From Streptococcus oralis (lineage in GTDB: Bacteria > Bacillota > Bacilli > Lactobacillales > Streptococcaceae): a DNA stretch of 39,229 nucleotides. The notes under the pieces were generated by a model that searched no databases, was not told the DNA's origin, and saw only the letters and a list, made by a program, of their open reading frames with translations. Location: contig NZ_KQ969550.1 in NCBI RefSeq assembly GCF_001578945.1, positions 53,773-93,001 of the forward strand. The letters run 5' to 3'. Made by a program: the position numbers and the translations under genes. Positions 26,801 to 34,625 of this stretch are shown piece after piece. The number at the start of each line of letters is the position of its first letter. Positions within the stretch are counted from its first letter, which is position 1.

Positions 26801-27364
26801 TTTGGAAAAGTTGCCACTGACAATGCTCATCTAATCACATTGACCGACCACTCTAATCAGCTTGTTGCGGATATGGCAACTGAGTTTATGGATCTTGAAA
26901 GTGTTCAAGGGGTTGTTCAAAACACGACCCTTAAATCTCAAGTTGAAACCATTGTTAATTCCCTTAATCGGGTTATGGGAATCTTGATTGCTGTATCTGT
27001 TTTACTGGCCATTGTCGTTCTCTTTAACTTGACCAATATCAACGTTGCCGAACGTATCCGTGAACTCTCTACTATTAAGGTTCTTGGCTTTTACAATAAA
27101 GAGGTCACTCTTTACATCTATCGTGAAACCATCTACCTCTCCATTGTCGGTATTCTTGTCGGATTTGGTCTCGGATTTGCTTTCCATCATTACATGGCAA
27201 GTATAATCCCTCCAGATACTGTAATGTTCAACCCAGCAGTCAGCTGGAGCATCTATGCTGTTCCAGCAGCGATTGTGGTTGCAATCCTCACTACTCTAGG
27301 CTTTATTGTGAACCGTTGGCTCAAGAAGGTCAACATGCTCGAAGCCTTAAAATCTGTTGAATAA
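23804..27364 (+). CDS. FtsX-type ABC permease with giant extracellular coiled coil
   Basis: This 1186-residue permease has one N-terminal helix (about 20-38), a large extracellular region, then an FtsX core of three helices (about 650-775; FPVVLYFIAALVTFVTMG first), a fifth helix near residue 820 (MTIFGVCGSIALLFAGLGI), a second extracellular domain (about 845-1040), and three final helices (IAVSVLLAIVVLFNLTNINV onward). Residues about 245-615 are a long coiled coil built from repeats like QLQDGQ, QLADGQ, QLTDGQ and later AQKEAEL/YQEKL types. Most MacB-like permeases lack such an insert; coils of this type occur in YhgE/Pip-like and some streptococcal ABC permeases. It is paired with the preceding ATPase. 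Confidence 0.93.
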   Translation: MSEKTYWKDVKKAFSESKGRAVSIASLMALGSFALVGLKVTTPNMQETGQHFFAEHKTADLAIISNYGLDSSDQDLLASLQDKATVEYGYFKDVVIKDSSTAFRLFSKPKKLSTYDIAEGRLPEKSDEIAISAAYQGRYKIGDTINFTEKESANGQTVLKRNQFTITGFVNSSEILSRVNMGRSTAGSGELHGYAVVTEDTFDSDVYMIARIAYKNLRDLNPYSQTYTDKLYAAKEDVKKLIVNEPEKRLAEIKRTAQDKIDDGNKQLQDAVQVLTDGQNQLQEAQKKITEGQQQLQDGQEQLADGQAQLDRAQSQLTDGQARLEDSQSRLSIAQGQLQDGQAQILEKEAQLQETAKQLQTAKDQLEQGQTQFQQAGAEIASKETELQASKTQLDTIASELDSTKDKLDSTATTLETQASELATLRALPSTIQDEEQRKSQEKELSQKETDLSQAQSQYQEKLHQYTVGKTSYQQKLEEYNQASQQLEVAKATLAQKQAELREKSAQYQAGLSQYENGTTALDTAKENLAEKEELYQNGTANYQEGLATYQEKLADFQAGQVRLTDARTTLAQKETELAEAQKIFAQKEKEYQEAKEKADPEIESKRNELKDAQERVDLLSTPTYQVFTRREVPGSEGYISYENNASVIQNVSNIFPVVLYFIAALVTFVTMGRFVEEERIKAGTFKALGYQDKDIIRKFVIYGLVTSMVGTLIGIIAGHTLLPSIIYNTYKSKIVLALMELHFYPVKSFLAILLGLLSAVLPAYLVAKKELGEKPAQLLLPKPPTAGSKIFLERIKPLWKRMSFTQKVTARNIFRYKQRMLMTIFGVCGSIALLFAGLGIRSSIADLNNRQFTDIIRYDMIVAHNTNTTPKESEELDKLLKDSNVRERLQVHYETLHKTAGRNKDNQEITALVIQNKDQANFSDYIQLKDRKTGQELSLDQDGIILSEKIANLTGVKVGDTLTVQDKDGKDMQLTVSGIAEMYMSHFIFMNEETYEKAFGKVATDNAHLITLTDHSNQLVADMATEFMDLESVQGVVQNTTLKSQVETIVNSLNRVMGILIAVSVLLAIVVLFNLTNINVAERIRELSTIKVLGFYNKEVTLYIYRETIYLSIVGILVGFGLGFAFHHYMASIIPPDTVMFNPAVSWSIYAVPAAIVVAILTTLGFIVNRWLKKVNMLEALKSVE

Positions 27365-27406
27365 GAATCAAAGAACCGATCTCATCAGAGGTCGGTTCTT
27401 TGATTC
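27365..27406. terminator. Two-way terminator exactly between two stop codons
   Basis: GAATCAAAGAACCGA (27365-27379) and TCGGTTCTTTGATTC (27392-27406) form a perfect 15-bp stem with a 12-base loop. It starts at the first base after the permease stop and ends at the base before the czcD stop, so the whole gap is hairpin. Confidence 0.85.
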
Positions 27407-28297
27407 TCAATGATGATGTCCAGACAGGAATTTGATATTTTTGAGATTTCGCTTATGTTGCGCATGATTGCTTTGACTGCTATCCACTTCAATAGTGATA
27501 TTCTGCACGCCTCTTTCTTCTAAACATTGACGTACCACTTTTTTGGTCTCCATCATCTGTTCCCAGTCCTTGATACAAATGTGAACAATAGCATTGTTCT
27601 CTAGACCATCCATGGACCAGATACTGAGTTGATTGACACTTTTGACATTGGGTAGAGCCTCTAAATCCTTCTCCAAATCACTTGTCTCGACCCCTTCTGG
27701 CACAGCATCTAAGAAAATCTTCAGTGCGCTCCAAAAGCGAGGAATAGCTTTTGTTAGAATAAAGATGGAAATGACCAGAGATAAAAGCGGATCGAGGATA
27801 TACCAATCTGTAAATTGAAGGATAATCGCCATTAGAATGACAGCCAGCCAACCAAGAGTATCTTCCAAAAAATGCAAGCTAAGAATAGACTCATTCTTTG
27901 TCTTTCCTTTACGAACTACCAGACTAGCTAGCACATTAATGGCTACTGCAATGATTCCCAGCCAGAGGATACCTTTCTCATTGACGGGTTGCGGGTGAAC
28001 AATCTTTGTGACATTTTCCAAAATCACTAGGACAGACCCTATCATAAGAATCACAGCCGTTAGCAGGGCTCCTAAAAGACTAAAACGTTTGTAACCCAAG
28101 GTGTACTGCCTATCTTCTTCACGGTTTGAGATTGTTTCTAAAAGGGCTGATATACCAATGGCTAGTGCATCTCCCAAGTCATGAACAGAATCAGCAAGAA
28201 CTGCACTCGAACCAAAGATTCCTCCTGCGATAAGCTCGACTATCGCATAGCTTAAATTTAAGAAAAAAGCTAACCAGATAGATGTTTTAGAACTCAT
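27407..28297 (-). CDS. czcD: CzcD, zinc cation-diffusion-facilitator exporter
   Basis: This 296-residue protein has six membrane helices and the CDF zinc-site pairs in helices 2 and 5 (HxxxD in DSVHDLGDALA and HFLEDTLGW). The cytoplasmic C-terminal domain (about 205-280) ends in a histidine-rich tail (LSGHHH). It exports Zn2+ (and perhaps Co2+) in exchange for protons. It is divergent from sczA, matching the pneumococcal czcD-sczA pair where SczA activates czcD under zinc. AAAGGAGG precedes the ATG. The gene ends against a shared terminator. Confidence 0.94.
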   Translation of the reverse strand: MSSKTSIWLAFFLNLSYAIVELIAGGIFGSSAVLADSVHDLGDALAIGISALLETISNREEDRQYTLGYKRFSLLGALLTAVILMIGSVLVILENVTKIVHPQPVNEKGILWLGIIAVAINVLASLVVRKGKTKNESILSLHFLEDTLGWLAVILMAIILQFTDWYILDPLLSLVISIFILTKAIPRFWSALKIFLDAVPEGVETSDLEKDLEALPNVKSVNQLSIWSMDGLENNAIVHICIKDWEQMMETKKVVRQCLEERGVQNITIEVDSSQSNHAQHKRNLKNIKFLSGHHH

Positions 28298-28310
28298 TTC
28301 TCTCCCTCCT

Positions 28311-28339
28311 TTGGTATAATGGGTATATATTTGTATTAT
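28311..28339 (+). promoter_or_regulatory. sczA promoter
   Basis: TTGGTA (28311-28316), a 17-base spacer and TATTAT (28334-28339) form a plausible sigma-A promoter for the plus-strand sczA gene. The czcD promoter on the other strand must overlap this A+T-rich stretch but is not well defined. Confidence 0.6.
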
Positions 28340-28381
28340 CTAATAAAATCCAAAGAAAGGACAGAAGCAAACTGTCAGCCA

Positions 28382-28397
28382 TGTTCAGTTCTGAACA
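28382..28397. promoter_or_regulatory. Putative SczA operator, perfect 16-bp palindrome
   Basis: TGTTCAGTTCTGAACA consists of TGTTCAG and CTGAACA around TT, a perfect palindrome. It recalls the TGTTCA-type motif reported for SczA upstream of czcD. It overlaps the first ATG of the long sczA frame (28381), which argues that translation really begins farther on. Confidence 0.65.
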
Positions 28398-28416
28398 GTT
28401 TGTCTCAAATGTCTAT

Positions 28417-28971
28417 ATGCCAAAAAGAGACCGTCGAGTCAGTAAGACTAAAAAAGCCATCTATCAAGCTTTTTTACAACTTTTGAACGACAAGGGCTAT
28501 GATGCCACTACTGTTCAGGATATCATTGACCTAGCAGATGTTGGACGTTCTACTTTTTATTGTCACTATGAAAGCAAAGAACTTCTTTTAGATGAGCTCT
28601 GTCGCTACCTCTTTCATCATCTCTTTGAAAGGGAAGGACACTTTACTACCGAGGACTACCTCGCACATATCTTTTTACATTTTCAGAAAAACCAGGACCA
28701 TGTCACCAGTCTCCTTTTTTCCAAAAACGACTACTTCCTCCGCCAACTACACAAGGAACTCGAACACCACGTTTATCCCATGGTGGCAGATAGCTTGCAA
28801 GAGGCCTATCCAAACATTCCGACCTCCTACCTCCAGCATTTTGTTGTGACGAACTTTATCGAGACCCTAACTTGGTGGCTAAAAAAAGGAAAATCCTATA
28901 CCGAAGACCAAGTGGTGAGATTTTACCTTGATGTAATGGAGATGACCTCTACAACTCCACTTGATAACTAA
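28417..28971 (+). CDS. sczA: SczA, TetR-family zinc-responsive activator of czcD
   Basis: I place the start at 28417 (MPKRDRRVSKTKKAIY, 184 residues). The frame extends back to an ATG at 28381, but that one lies inside a perfect operator-like palindrome, and neither has a good Shine-Dalgarno, so the start is uncertain. The TetR helix-turn-helix is ATTVQDIIDLADVGRSTFYCHY, and a helical ligand domain rich in histidine, aspartate and glutamate follows (HHLFEREGHF, LEHHVYP). SczA is known in pneumococcus as a TetR protein that represses czcD without zinc and activates it with zinc. It is divergent from czcD. Confidence 0.88.
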   Translation: MPKRDRRVSKTKKAIYQAFLQLLNDKGYDATTVQDIIDLADVGRSTFYCHYESKELLLDELCRYLFHHLFEREGHFTTEDYLAHIFLHFQKNQDHVTSLLFSKNDYFLRQLHKELEHHVYPMVADSLQEAYPNIPTSYLQHFVVTNFIETLTWWLKKGKSYTEDQVVRFYLDVMEMTSTTPLDN

Positions 28972-28997
28972 GCCTGTAACTCAGAAAGGGACCAACT

Positions 28998-29330
28998 ATG
29001 TTAACTTCGATGATCTTAGGAATATTAACAATCGTATTAGCTCTCGCCTTCTCACTGCTTCACCTTGCTGCTGCTTTTTCAGCCATAAAACAAAAGAACT
29101 ACAGTCTAGGAAATAAATGCATTTTGGTCGGCAGTTGCCTCACCTCTCTGGCTCTAGCTATCTTTTACTTCGTTCCACTTACAACTATTGCCCTATGGGT
29201 CATCGGTTCAGGTCTCGTCTGTTTTGGCGCGTACTGGAATAGTCGACAAAAAGGTTCGCTCAATAAGTCACATCATATTGTAAGAGGGGCGTTAGCAATT
29301 TTAATTACGTTTTTGCTTATCCTACTCTAA
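28998..29330 (+). CDS. Small hypothetical membrane protein
   Basis: This 110-residue protein has four predicted membrane helices: MILGILTIVLALAFSLLHLA, CILVGSCLTSLALAIFYFV, TIALWVIGSGLVCFGAYW and GALAILITFLLILL. I do not recognise the family. GAAAGGG precedes the ATG and the gene lies 26 bases after sczA on the same strand, so it is probably co-transcribed with it and might be tied to zinc handling, although the protein shows no clear metal motif. A decayed IS element begins about 20 bases after the stop. Confidence 0.7.
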   Translation: MLTSMILGILTIVLALAFSLLHLAAAFSAIKQKNYSLGNKCILVGSCLTSLALAIFYFVPLTTIALWVIGSGLVCFGAYWNSRQKGSLNKSHHIVRGALAILITFLLILL

Positions 29331-29388
29331 CATTAAAAATCCCATCTTGAACTGCCCTCTGTCAAGTGGACAATGAAATAATAAAAGA

Positions 29389-30270
29389 TTAAGCAACGGC
29401 CTTGTTCCTCATTTCAAGAGGGGCAAAGCCGTTGTTGCGCTCTTGAAACCGTTCGTTATTGTAAAAATGAATGTAGTCGTCGATATCCGTGGTCAGCTCC
29501 TTAAAAGTCTTGTAGTAACACTCTGTTTTAAAATGTCCGAAAAAGCTATTAATTAGCGTATTATCAATACATTTACCCACTCGTAACATGGGACTGATAC
29601 TGGGTGGTTACCATACGGTATTCTCGTGAAGCATACTGTGATCCACGATCACTATGAATGAGTGGAGTTGTATCCGGATTAGCTTTCTCAGATTCTCCAT
29701 CACCAAGGGGTTATCGTTTACTAATAATCGAGCCGTTATAAAAGTCCTTTATGGCGCTCAAATAGACCTTGCACTCTACACCGTACTACATGAAAGTCAC
29801 ATTCGTACACCATTTCTGATTAAGGACGTCAGCTGTGAAATCGCGATCAAGGATATTCTCTTCGATATTCATAAAACGATGCTTGGTACAGTAACCTCGA
29901 GAACGACAAACAATAGAAGAAATGCTTAAAATGCGCATGAGACGGCGAATTTGTTTCTTGTTATAGTACCTAGTAGCCGATTCTCAAAACGTGTCTGTCA
30001 TACGACGATATCCTAGAATACCCTTGTATTTGATATGCAATCCTTGAATTGTCTCCATCAGTTTCTGATTGATGATTTCAGACTCGTCTCCTTATGACGG
30101 AGCCGCTTGTAATAACCAGAACGAGAGACCTTGAGCAAGCGACACAATTGGCCGATAGGGGTTCCCTGATATTCTTGAACATACTCATGAATTGCTTGAA
30201 ATTTGGGAAGGTATTTACCTAATCTCACCACAGGTTTCGCGGTCCTAGCTCATTAAACTTTTTAGGAGAC
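29389..30270 (-). pseudogene. IS3-family transposase orfB remnant
   Basis: The C-terminal part of the DDE transposase is readable (GKCIDNTLINSFFGHFKTE, then DDYIHFYNNERFQERNNG), containing the end of the integrase core with its glutamate in FGHFKTE. Upstream pieces are scattered in several frames with stops, so the gene has multiple frameshifts and is not functional. Confidence 0.78.
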
Positions 30271-30676
30271 CAGCCTCCATTTCTAGGGAACGATTCCGTT
30301 CTTCTAGTTGCTTGATTTTAAACTGAAGTTCTTCCTCTGTAGTTAAATGAGGTTCGCTTTCAAGTCCTTTTCCTCGACGATTTTCAAGCCCTTGAGAGAC
30401 TTCTTTCTCAAACTTTCTGAAGCAGTCAAACTACTACGACCATCAAGATAATCTCTGACAGCCTGTCCCTTTAACTCTGGACTGTATCTCTTCCAAGTTC
30501 TGCTTTCTTTAAAACCATCCAATTCTTCTTGCTTGTATTTCCGCACCCAGTCTCGAATAGTTGTTTTATTAACACTAAACTGCCTTGTGAGACGATTAAT
30601 AGATTGACCCTGTTTCTAGATAAAGTTGAACAATCTCTAACTTCTCTTCAATTGATTTTGGACTTCTTTTAGACAT
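30270..30676 (-). pseudogene. IS3-family orfA remnant
   Basis: The ATG at 30676 begins MSKRSPKSIEEKLEIVQLYL, then a stop appears after LETGSIY. A second frame continues INRLTRQFSVNKTTIRDWVR and KYKQEELDGFKESRTWKRYS, the helix-turn-helix part of IS150/IS861-type orfA. A further break follows near SSLTASESLRKK. It is the broken DNA-binding subunit of the element. Confidence 0.75.
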
Positions 30677-30769
30677 ACGAAAACTCTCCTTATAGTTTCT
30701 AGTGATTTTTGTTTTTTCACTATCCACTATAAGGGGAGTATATCAAACAGGAGTTTTTAGGTATCTTTC

Positions 30770-31900
30770 TTAATAAACTGTTTTTTCAGTCTCTACGTCA
30801 AAGAAGTGTGCTTTGTTCAAGTCAAATCCAAGTTCAACTGTTGCACCTGTTTGCAAGTAGTCACGAGCATCAACTTTTGCAACAAATTCGTCTTGACCAA
30901 CTTGGCAGTAAAGGTGAGATTCTGAACCAAGCAATTCTGATACAGAGATCGTAGCTTTGACAACTGATTCTGGGAATGTTTCAAGGAATGCTTCTTCTGC
31001 GTTCACGTCTTCTGGACGGATACCGAAGATCAAGTCTTTTCCTTCGTATCCTTTTTCACGAAGAACTTTCAAAGCACCTTCTGGAACTTTCAAGCGGAAA
31101 CCATCAGAAACAATTTCATCACCAACCAATTTTACGTTGATGAAGTTCATAGCTGGGCTTCCGATGAATCCTGCAACGAATTTGTTAACTGGGTTTTTGT
31201 AAACCTCTTGAGGTGTACCGATTTGTTCTACACGTCCGATAGTACCTGTACCAGCTGGATTCTTAGTCGCTGACATGATAACAATGCGGTCAGCAAGTGT
31301 CATCGCTTCTGTTTGGTCGTGGGTTACATAGATAGTTGTAGCCCCGATACGACGGTGGATTTTCGCAATTTCGGCACGCATGGAAACACGGAGTTTGGCA
31401 TCCAAGTTTGACAATGGTTCGTCCATCAAGAATACTTTCGCGTCACGGACAATGGCACGTCCCATAGCAACACGTTGACGTTGACCACCAGAAAGGTCAG
31501 CTGGTTTACGATCCAAGAATTCTTTCAAACCAAGAATTCCAGCAGCTTCTTGAACACGTTTGTCAATATCTTCCTTGCTGTACTTACGCAATTTCAAACC
31601 GAAAGCCATGTTGTCATAAACAGTCATGTGTGGGTAAAGAGCGTAGTTTTGGAATACCATGGCGATGTCACGGTCTTTTGGAGCCACGTCGTTGACAACC
31701 ACGCCATCGATAGATGCAGTACCTTCTGTGATGTCTTCAAGACCAGCAATCATACGAAGAGTTGTTGATTTACCACATCCTGAAGGACCTACGAAAACGA
31801 TAAATTCTTTATCTTTGATGTCCAAGTTGAAGTCTTCAACTGAGTAGTGTTCGCTGTTTGGATATTTTTTGTAAATGTTTTTAAGATTTAATTCTACCAT
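30770..31900 (-). CDS. msmK: MsmK, sugar ABC transporter ATPase
   Basis: This 376-residue MalK/UgpC-type ATPase has Walker [10 protein letters not shown] at residues 38-46, Q-loop [13 protein letters not shown], signature [14 protein letters not shown], Walker [13 protein letters not shown] and H-loop VTHDQ. The C-terminal TOBE/regulatory domain (about residue 240 on) includes FIGSPAMNF and FGIRPEDV. In streptococci MsmK is the shared ATPase for several carbohydrate importers (raffinose, maltodextrin, sialic acid), so it is coded apart from its permeases, as here. AAAGGAG precedes the ATG, and a TATAAT -10 and a cre-like site lie upstream. Confidence 0.95.
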   Translation of the reverse strand: MVELNLKNIYKKYPNSEHYSVEDFNLDIKDKEFIVFVGPSGCGKSTTLRMIAGLEDITEGTASIDGVVVNDVAPKDRDIAMVFQNYALYPHMTVYDNMAFGLKLRKYSKEDIDKRVQEAAGILGLKEFLDRKPADLSGGQRQRVAMGRAIVRDAKVFLMDEPLSNLDAKLRVSMRAEIAKIHRRIGATTIYVTHDQTEAMTLADRIVIMSATKNPAGTGTIGRVEQIGTPQEVYKNPVNKFVAGFIGSPAMNFINVKLVGDEIVSDGFRLKVPEGALKVLREKGYEGKDLIFGIRPEDVNAEEAFLETFPESVVKATISVSELLGSESHLYCQVGQDEFVAKVDARDYLQTGATVELGFDLNKAHFFDVETEKTVY

Positions 31901-31933
31901 CGAGGTAAACTCCTTTTGTATTTTGATAGCTTT

Positions 31934-31955
31934 ATTATAAATGAAAACGCTTTAT
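31934..31955 (-). promoter_or_regulatory. msmK -10 box and imperfect cre site
   Basis: On the minus strand TATAAT (31934-31939) is a perfect -10. Just upstream, TGAAAACGCTTTAT (plus, 31942-31955) matches the cre core except its last two bases. A cre between -35 and -10 would suit carbon-catabolite control; no clear -35 was found. Confidence 0.5.
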
Positions 31956-32013
31956 ATTTCTATGGCAAGGTGACCAAAAAAATAAAAAAGTTCTGTGCAA
32001 CTTGCACAAAACT

Positions 32014-32882
32014 TTAAAGAATATCTGGTAAAATCAATTGATAACACAAGGTGAGATCCGTCAACTCCTTCAACTGAAGTCCTGTTAACTCTTCCCATTT
32101 ATCAATCTTGTATTGAAGAGAATTGCGGTGCAGATAGAGTTGCTGAGCTGTTTTGGTTAGGACTGCACTATTTTCCCAAAGAGAGAGAATGATTTCCTGA
32201 ATCTGGTCTTGATCCGAGATCATCTGGTGCAGGCATCCTTTAATGACTCTCAGGTCCACTAGTCTTTCTCCCATACTCCAAAGATAGAGTTGTGAAAAGG
32301 TATGAACACCTTGGTGACCCTGACGCCACCAAGCCTTAAACAAATCCCGCTCCGCTTTGATTAAGTCTGACAGGGCTTGATGGCCTGTCAGAGACCAAAC
32401 CTGGCCTAACATGATAGACAGACGAAGGCCAAAGTCATACTCAACCGCTTCAATCGTATCAGATAAGATCGAGCGGACAGAGCTGTACTTATCTTGTTGA
32501 AGAACAAATACATAATCCTGAGCACCGACCTGTAGCACTGTCTGGCAATTGGGAAAGAGGGTCCGCATCATATCTAGCCAAGAGGCTAGATTTTCCTGTT
32601 GGAAATAGGAAAGATGGCAATAAACCAGCTGAATCTTTTGAAAGCTTGCGGTGCCTGCCCCCTCCCCTCAATCAGGTAGGGATACCAAGGATTGAGCGAA
32701 CGAGCCTGCTCCTGCTGGGTCAAAAGGGCAACCAGCTGCTTTTCACGCTCGCTGAGCCCAGTTTCCTCCAGTAATATCCACTGCTGAGAAGCTAGAGGGA
32801 GAGTAAGATAGCCCGGTTTCTCTACTGGCTGATCTGAAATCTGAGCTTCAGGAAACCAGTCTTGTAATTCCTTTGCAATCAT
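32014..32882 (-). pseudogene. PucR/CdaR-type helix-turn-helix regulator, frameshifted
   Basis: The first frame, from ATG 32882, runs MIAKELQDWFPEAQ to GRGQAPQAFKRF and then leaves frame. The second gives IQLVYCHLSYFQQENLAS, then MMRTLFPNCQTVLQ to the end, including the PucR-type C-terminal helix-turn-helix (LTKTAQQLYLHRNSLQYKID). One extra base in the short T-run at 32636-32639 would join them into one protein of about 289 residues (QAFKKIQLVYCH). The rest is undamaged, so the break is recent or an error. It lies between mrnC (3-base gap) and msmK. By position it might regulate sugar or nitrogen genes, but no target is evident. Confidence 0.8.
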
Positions 32883-32885
32883 ATC

Positions 32886-33272
32886 CTAGCCCTCCACTTT
32901 TTGGATGCACCAAGCAATTATGGTCTCAAGACGTTCCAGATTTTCTGTCATATGGAGATAGCCCATAACCGCTTCAAAACCTGTGGACATGCGGTAAGTC
33001 ACGACATCAGCATTTTTAGCCTTTGTGTGGCTATTGGTATTGCGACCTCGTTTGTAGATTTCTTCTTCCTTTTCCGTCAAGACCTGCTCCTCCAACATGA
33101 AGGCAATCAGGCGCGCCTGAGCCTTGGCTGACACATACTTGGTCGCCTCTTGGTGGAGTTTATTGGGCTTGGTCATGCCTTTGAGAATGAGATGACGGCG
33201 AATATACATGGAGTAAACTGCATCTCCCTCAAAAGCTAGCGCAATCCCGTTAATGAGATTGACATCAATCAC
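32886..33272 (-). CDS. mrnC: MrnC, Mini-ribonuclease III
   Basis: This 128-residue protein is a lone RNase III catalytic domain without the double-stranded RNA-binding domain. The catalytic-site segment is NGIALAFEGDAVYSMYIR, corresponding to the RNase III signature, and a second acidic helix holds GFEAVMGYLHM. It processes 23S rRNA precursor ends in Firmicutes. The start codon is GTG (33272), overlapping the end of cysS by 8 bases, with AGGTGG upstream. The cysS-mrnC pairing is conserved in Firmicutes. Confidence 0.93.
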   Translation of the reverse strand: MIDVNLINGIALAFEGDAVYSMYIRRHLILKGMTKPNKLHQEATKYVSAKAQARLIAFMLEEQVLTEKEEEIYKRGRNTNSHTKAKNADVVTYRMSTGFEAVMGYLHMTENLERLETIIAWCIQKVEG

Positions 33273-34608
33273 GAGTCCACCTCACTCCATCCTTAGTGTC
33301 TAAGAGCTTGATGCCCTGAGCGGCTAATTCATCCCGAATACGGTCTGCTGTCGCGAAGTCACGATTAGCACGCGCTTCTTGACGTTTTTGGATTAGGGCT
33401 TCAATGTCTACATCCAAAACTTCCTCAACAAAGACGATCCCAAAAACTTCTAAGATGGCTGCCAGAGTTTCTTTGACAGTTGCATCATAGTTGCCAGAGT
33501 TGATCCACTTAGCCATTTCAAAGACAACTGTGATACCGTTGGCAGAGTTGAAATCCTCATCCATAGTAGCTACAAACTTATCTTTAAAGTCCTGTAACTC
33601 TTGAGCATCTACAGTCCCAGAAAATGGTTGCTCGTAAGTATTTTTTAGATACTTGAGATTGGTCTCGGCATCACGCACTGCCTTTTCCGTAAAGTTAATA
33701 GGTTTACGGTAATGTTGAGTCGCAAAGAAGAAACGAAGCACTTGACCATCAATGGTTTTGAGAGCATCATGAACCGTGATAAAGTTACCAAGAGATTTGG
33801 ACATTTTGACATTATCAATATTCACAAAGCCATTGTGCATCCAGTAGTTGGCAAAGGTCTGGCCTGTTTTGGCTTCTGACTGGGCAATTTCATTGGTGTG
33901 GTGGGGGAACTCAAGGTCGGCACCACCACCATGAATATCAATGGTGTCGCCTAAAATCCCCGTCGACATGACTGAACACTCAATATGCCAACCAGGACGA
34001 CCTGCCCCCCAAGGACTGTCCCAAGAAATCTCGCCTGGTTTTGCAGCCTTCCATAGCGCAAAATCTACAGGATTTTCCTTGCGAGCTGTTTCTTCATCAG
34101 TACGACCTGAAGCACCTAACTCCAAGTCTTCCAGTGTTTTGTTAGCCAACTTAGCATAGTTGTGGGATTTTTCCACCCGGAAATAAACATCGCCTTGACT
34201 CTCATAGGCATAGCCTTTTGCGATCAAGTCAGCGACAAAACGGATGATGTCATCCATAAACTCCACCACACGCGGATGGCGAGTAGCAGGTTTGACGCCT
34301 AAGGCCGTCACGTCTTCACGAAAGGCCGCAATATACTTGTCTGCCACTTCCTGAGGAGTGATGCCTTCTTCTTTGGCACGGTTGATAATCTTATCATCCA
34401 CATCTGTAAAATTGGAAATGTAGTTAACCTCGTAGCCACGGTACTCAAAGTAACGACGAATGGTATCAAAAGCTACGGTTGAACGAGCATTTCCGACATG
34501 GATATAGTTGTAGACTGTCGGTCCACAGACATACATTTTAACTTTGCCGTCCTCGATAGGGACAAATTCTCGCAAACCACGCGACATGGTATCATAGATT
34601 TTAATCAT
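33265..34608 (-). CDS. cysS: CysS, cysteinyl-tRNA synthetase
   Basis: The start is the ATG at 34608 ([11 protein letters not shown], 447 residues). An upstream in-frame GTG at 34617 overlaps the GAAGGGAG Shine-Dalgarno itself, so it is rejected. The HIGH motif appears as YIHVGNARS, after the zinc-binding cysteine in VCGPTVYNY. The zinc site continues with HIECSVM and H-rich [12 protein letters not shown], and KMSKSLGN is the KMSKS loop. It charges tRNA-Cys. It follows the RibD-like reductase and precedes mrnC with an 8-base overlap. Confidence 0.97.
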   Translation of the reverse strand: MIKIYDTMSRGLREFVPIEDGKVKMYVCGPTVYNYIHVGNARSTVAFDTIRRYFEYRGYEVNYISNFTDVDDKIINRAKEEGITPQEVADKYIAAFREDVTALGVKPATRHPRVVEFMDDIIRFVADLIAKGYAYESQGDVYFRVEKSHNYAKLANKTLEDLELGASGRTDEETARKENPVDFALWKAAKPGEISWDSPWGAGRPGWHIECSVMSTGILGDTIDIHGGGADLEFPHHTNEIAQSEAKTGQTFANYWMHNGFVNIDNVKMSKSLGNFITVHDALKTIDGQVLRFFFATQHYRKPINFTEKAVRDAETNLKYLKNTYEQPFSGTVDAQELQDFKDKFVATMDEDFNSANGITVVFEMAKWINSGNYDATVKETLAAILEVFGIVFVEEVLDVDIEALIQKRQEARANRDFATADRIRDELAAQGIKLLDTKDGVRWTRD

Positions 34609-34625
34609 GCGGTCCACTCCCTTCT

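Larger units (their letters stand above)
29351..30739 (-). mobile_element. Decayed IS3-family insertion sequence (IS150/IS861-like)
   Basis: Imperfect terminal inverted repeats can be matched: the left end has ACTGCCCT, then AGTGGACAATGAAA; the right end, read inward, has ACTCCCCT, then AGTGGATAGTGAAA. Between them lie two broken minus-strand genes, orfA at the right and orfB at the left, as in IS3-group elements. No clear target duplication was seen at the ends. The interruptions mean it cannot encode an active transposase. It separates the czcD-sczA region from msmK. Confidence 0.8.

Noticed and set aside
23804-27364. Coiled-coil permease as a cell-wall-anchored adhesin
   Set aside because: No LPxTG or choline-binding repeats, and the FtsX membrane core and ATPase partner are clear.
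34609-34617. GTG start of cysS three codons upstream
   Set aside because: It overlaps the Shine-Dalgarno of the ATG at 34608, where the standard CysS sequence MIKIYD begins.
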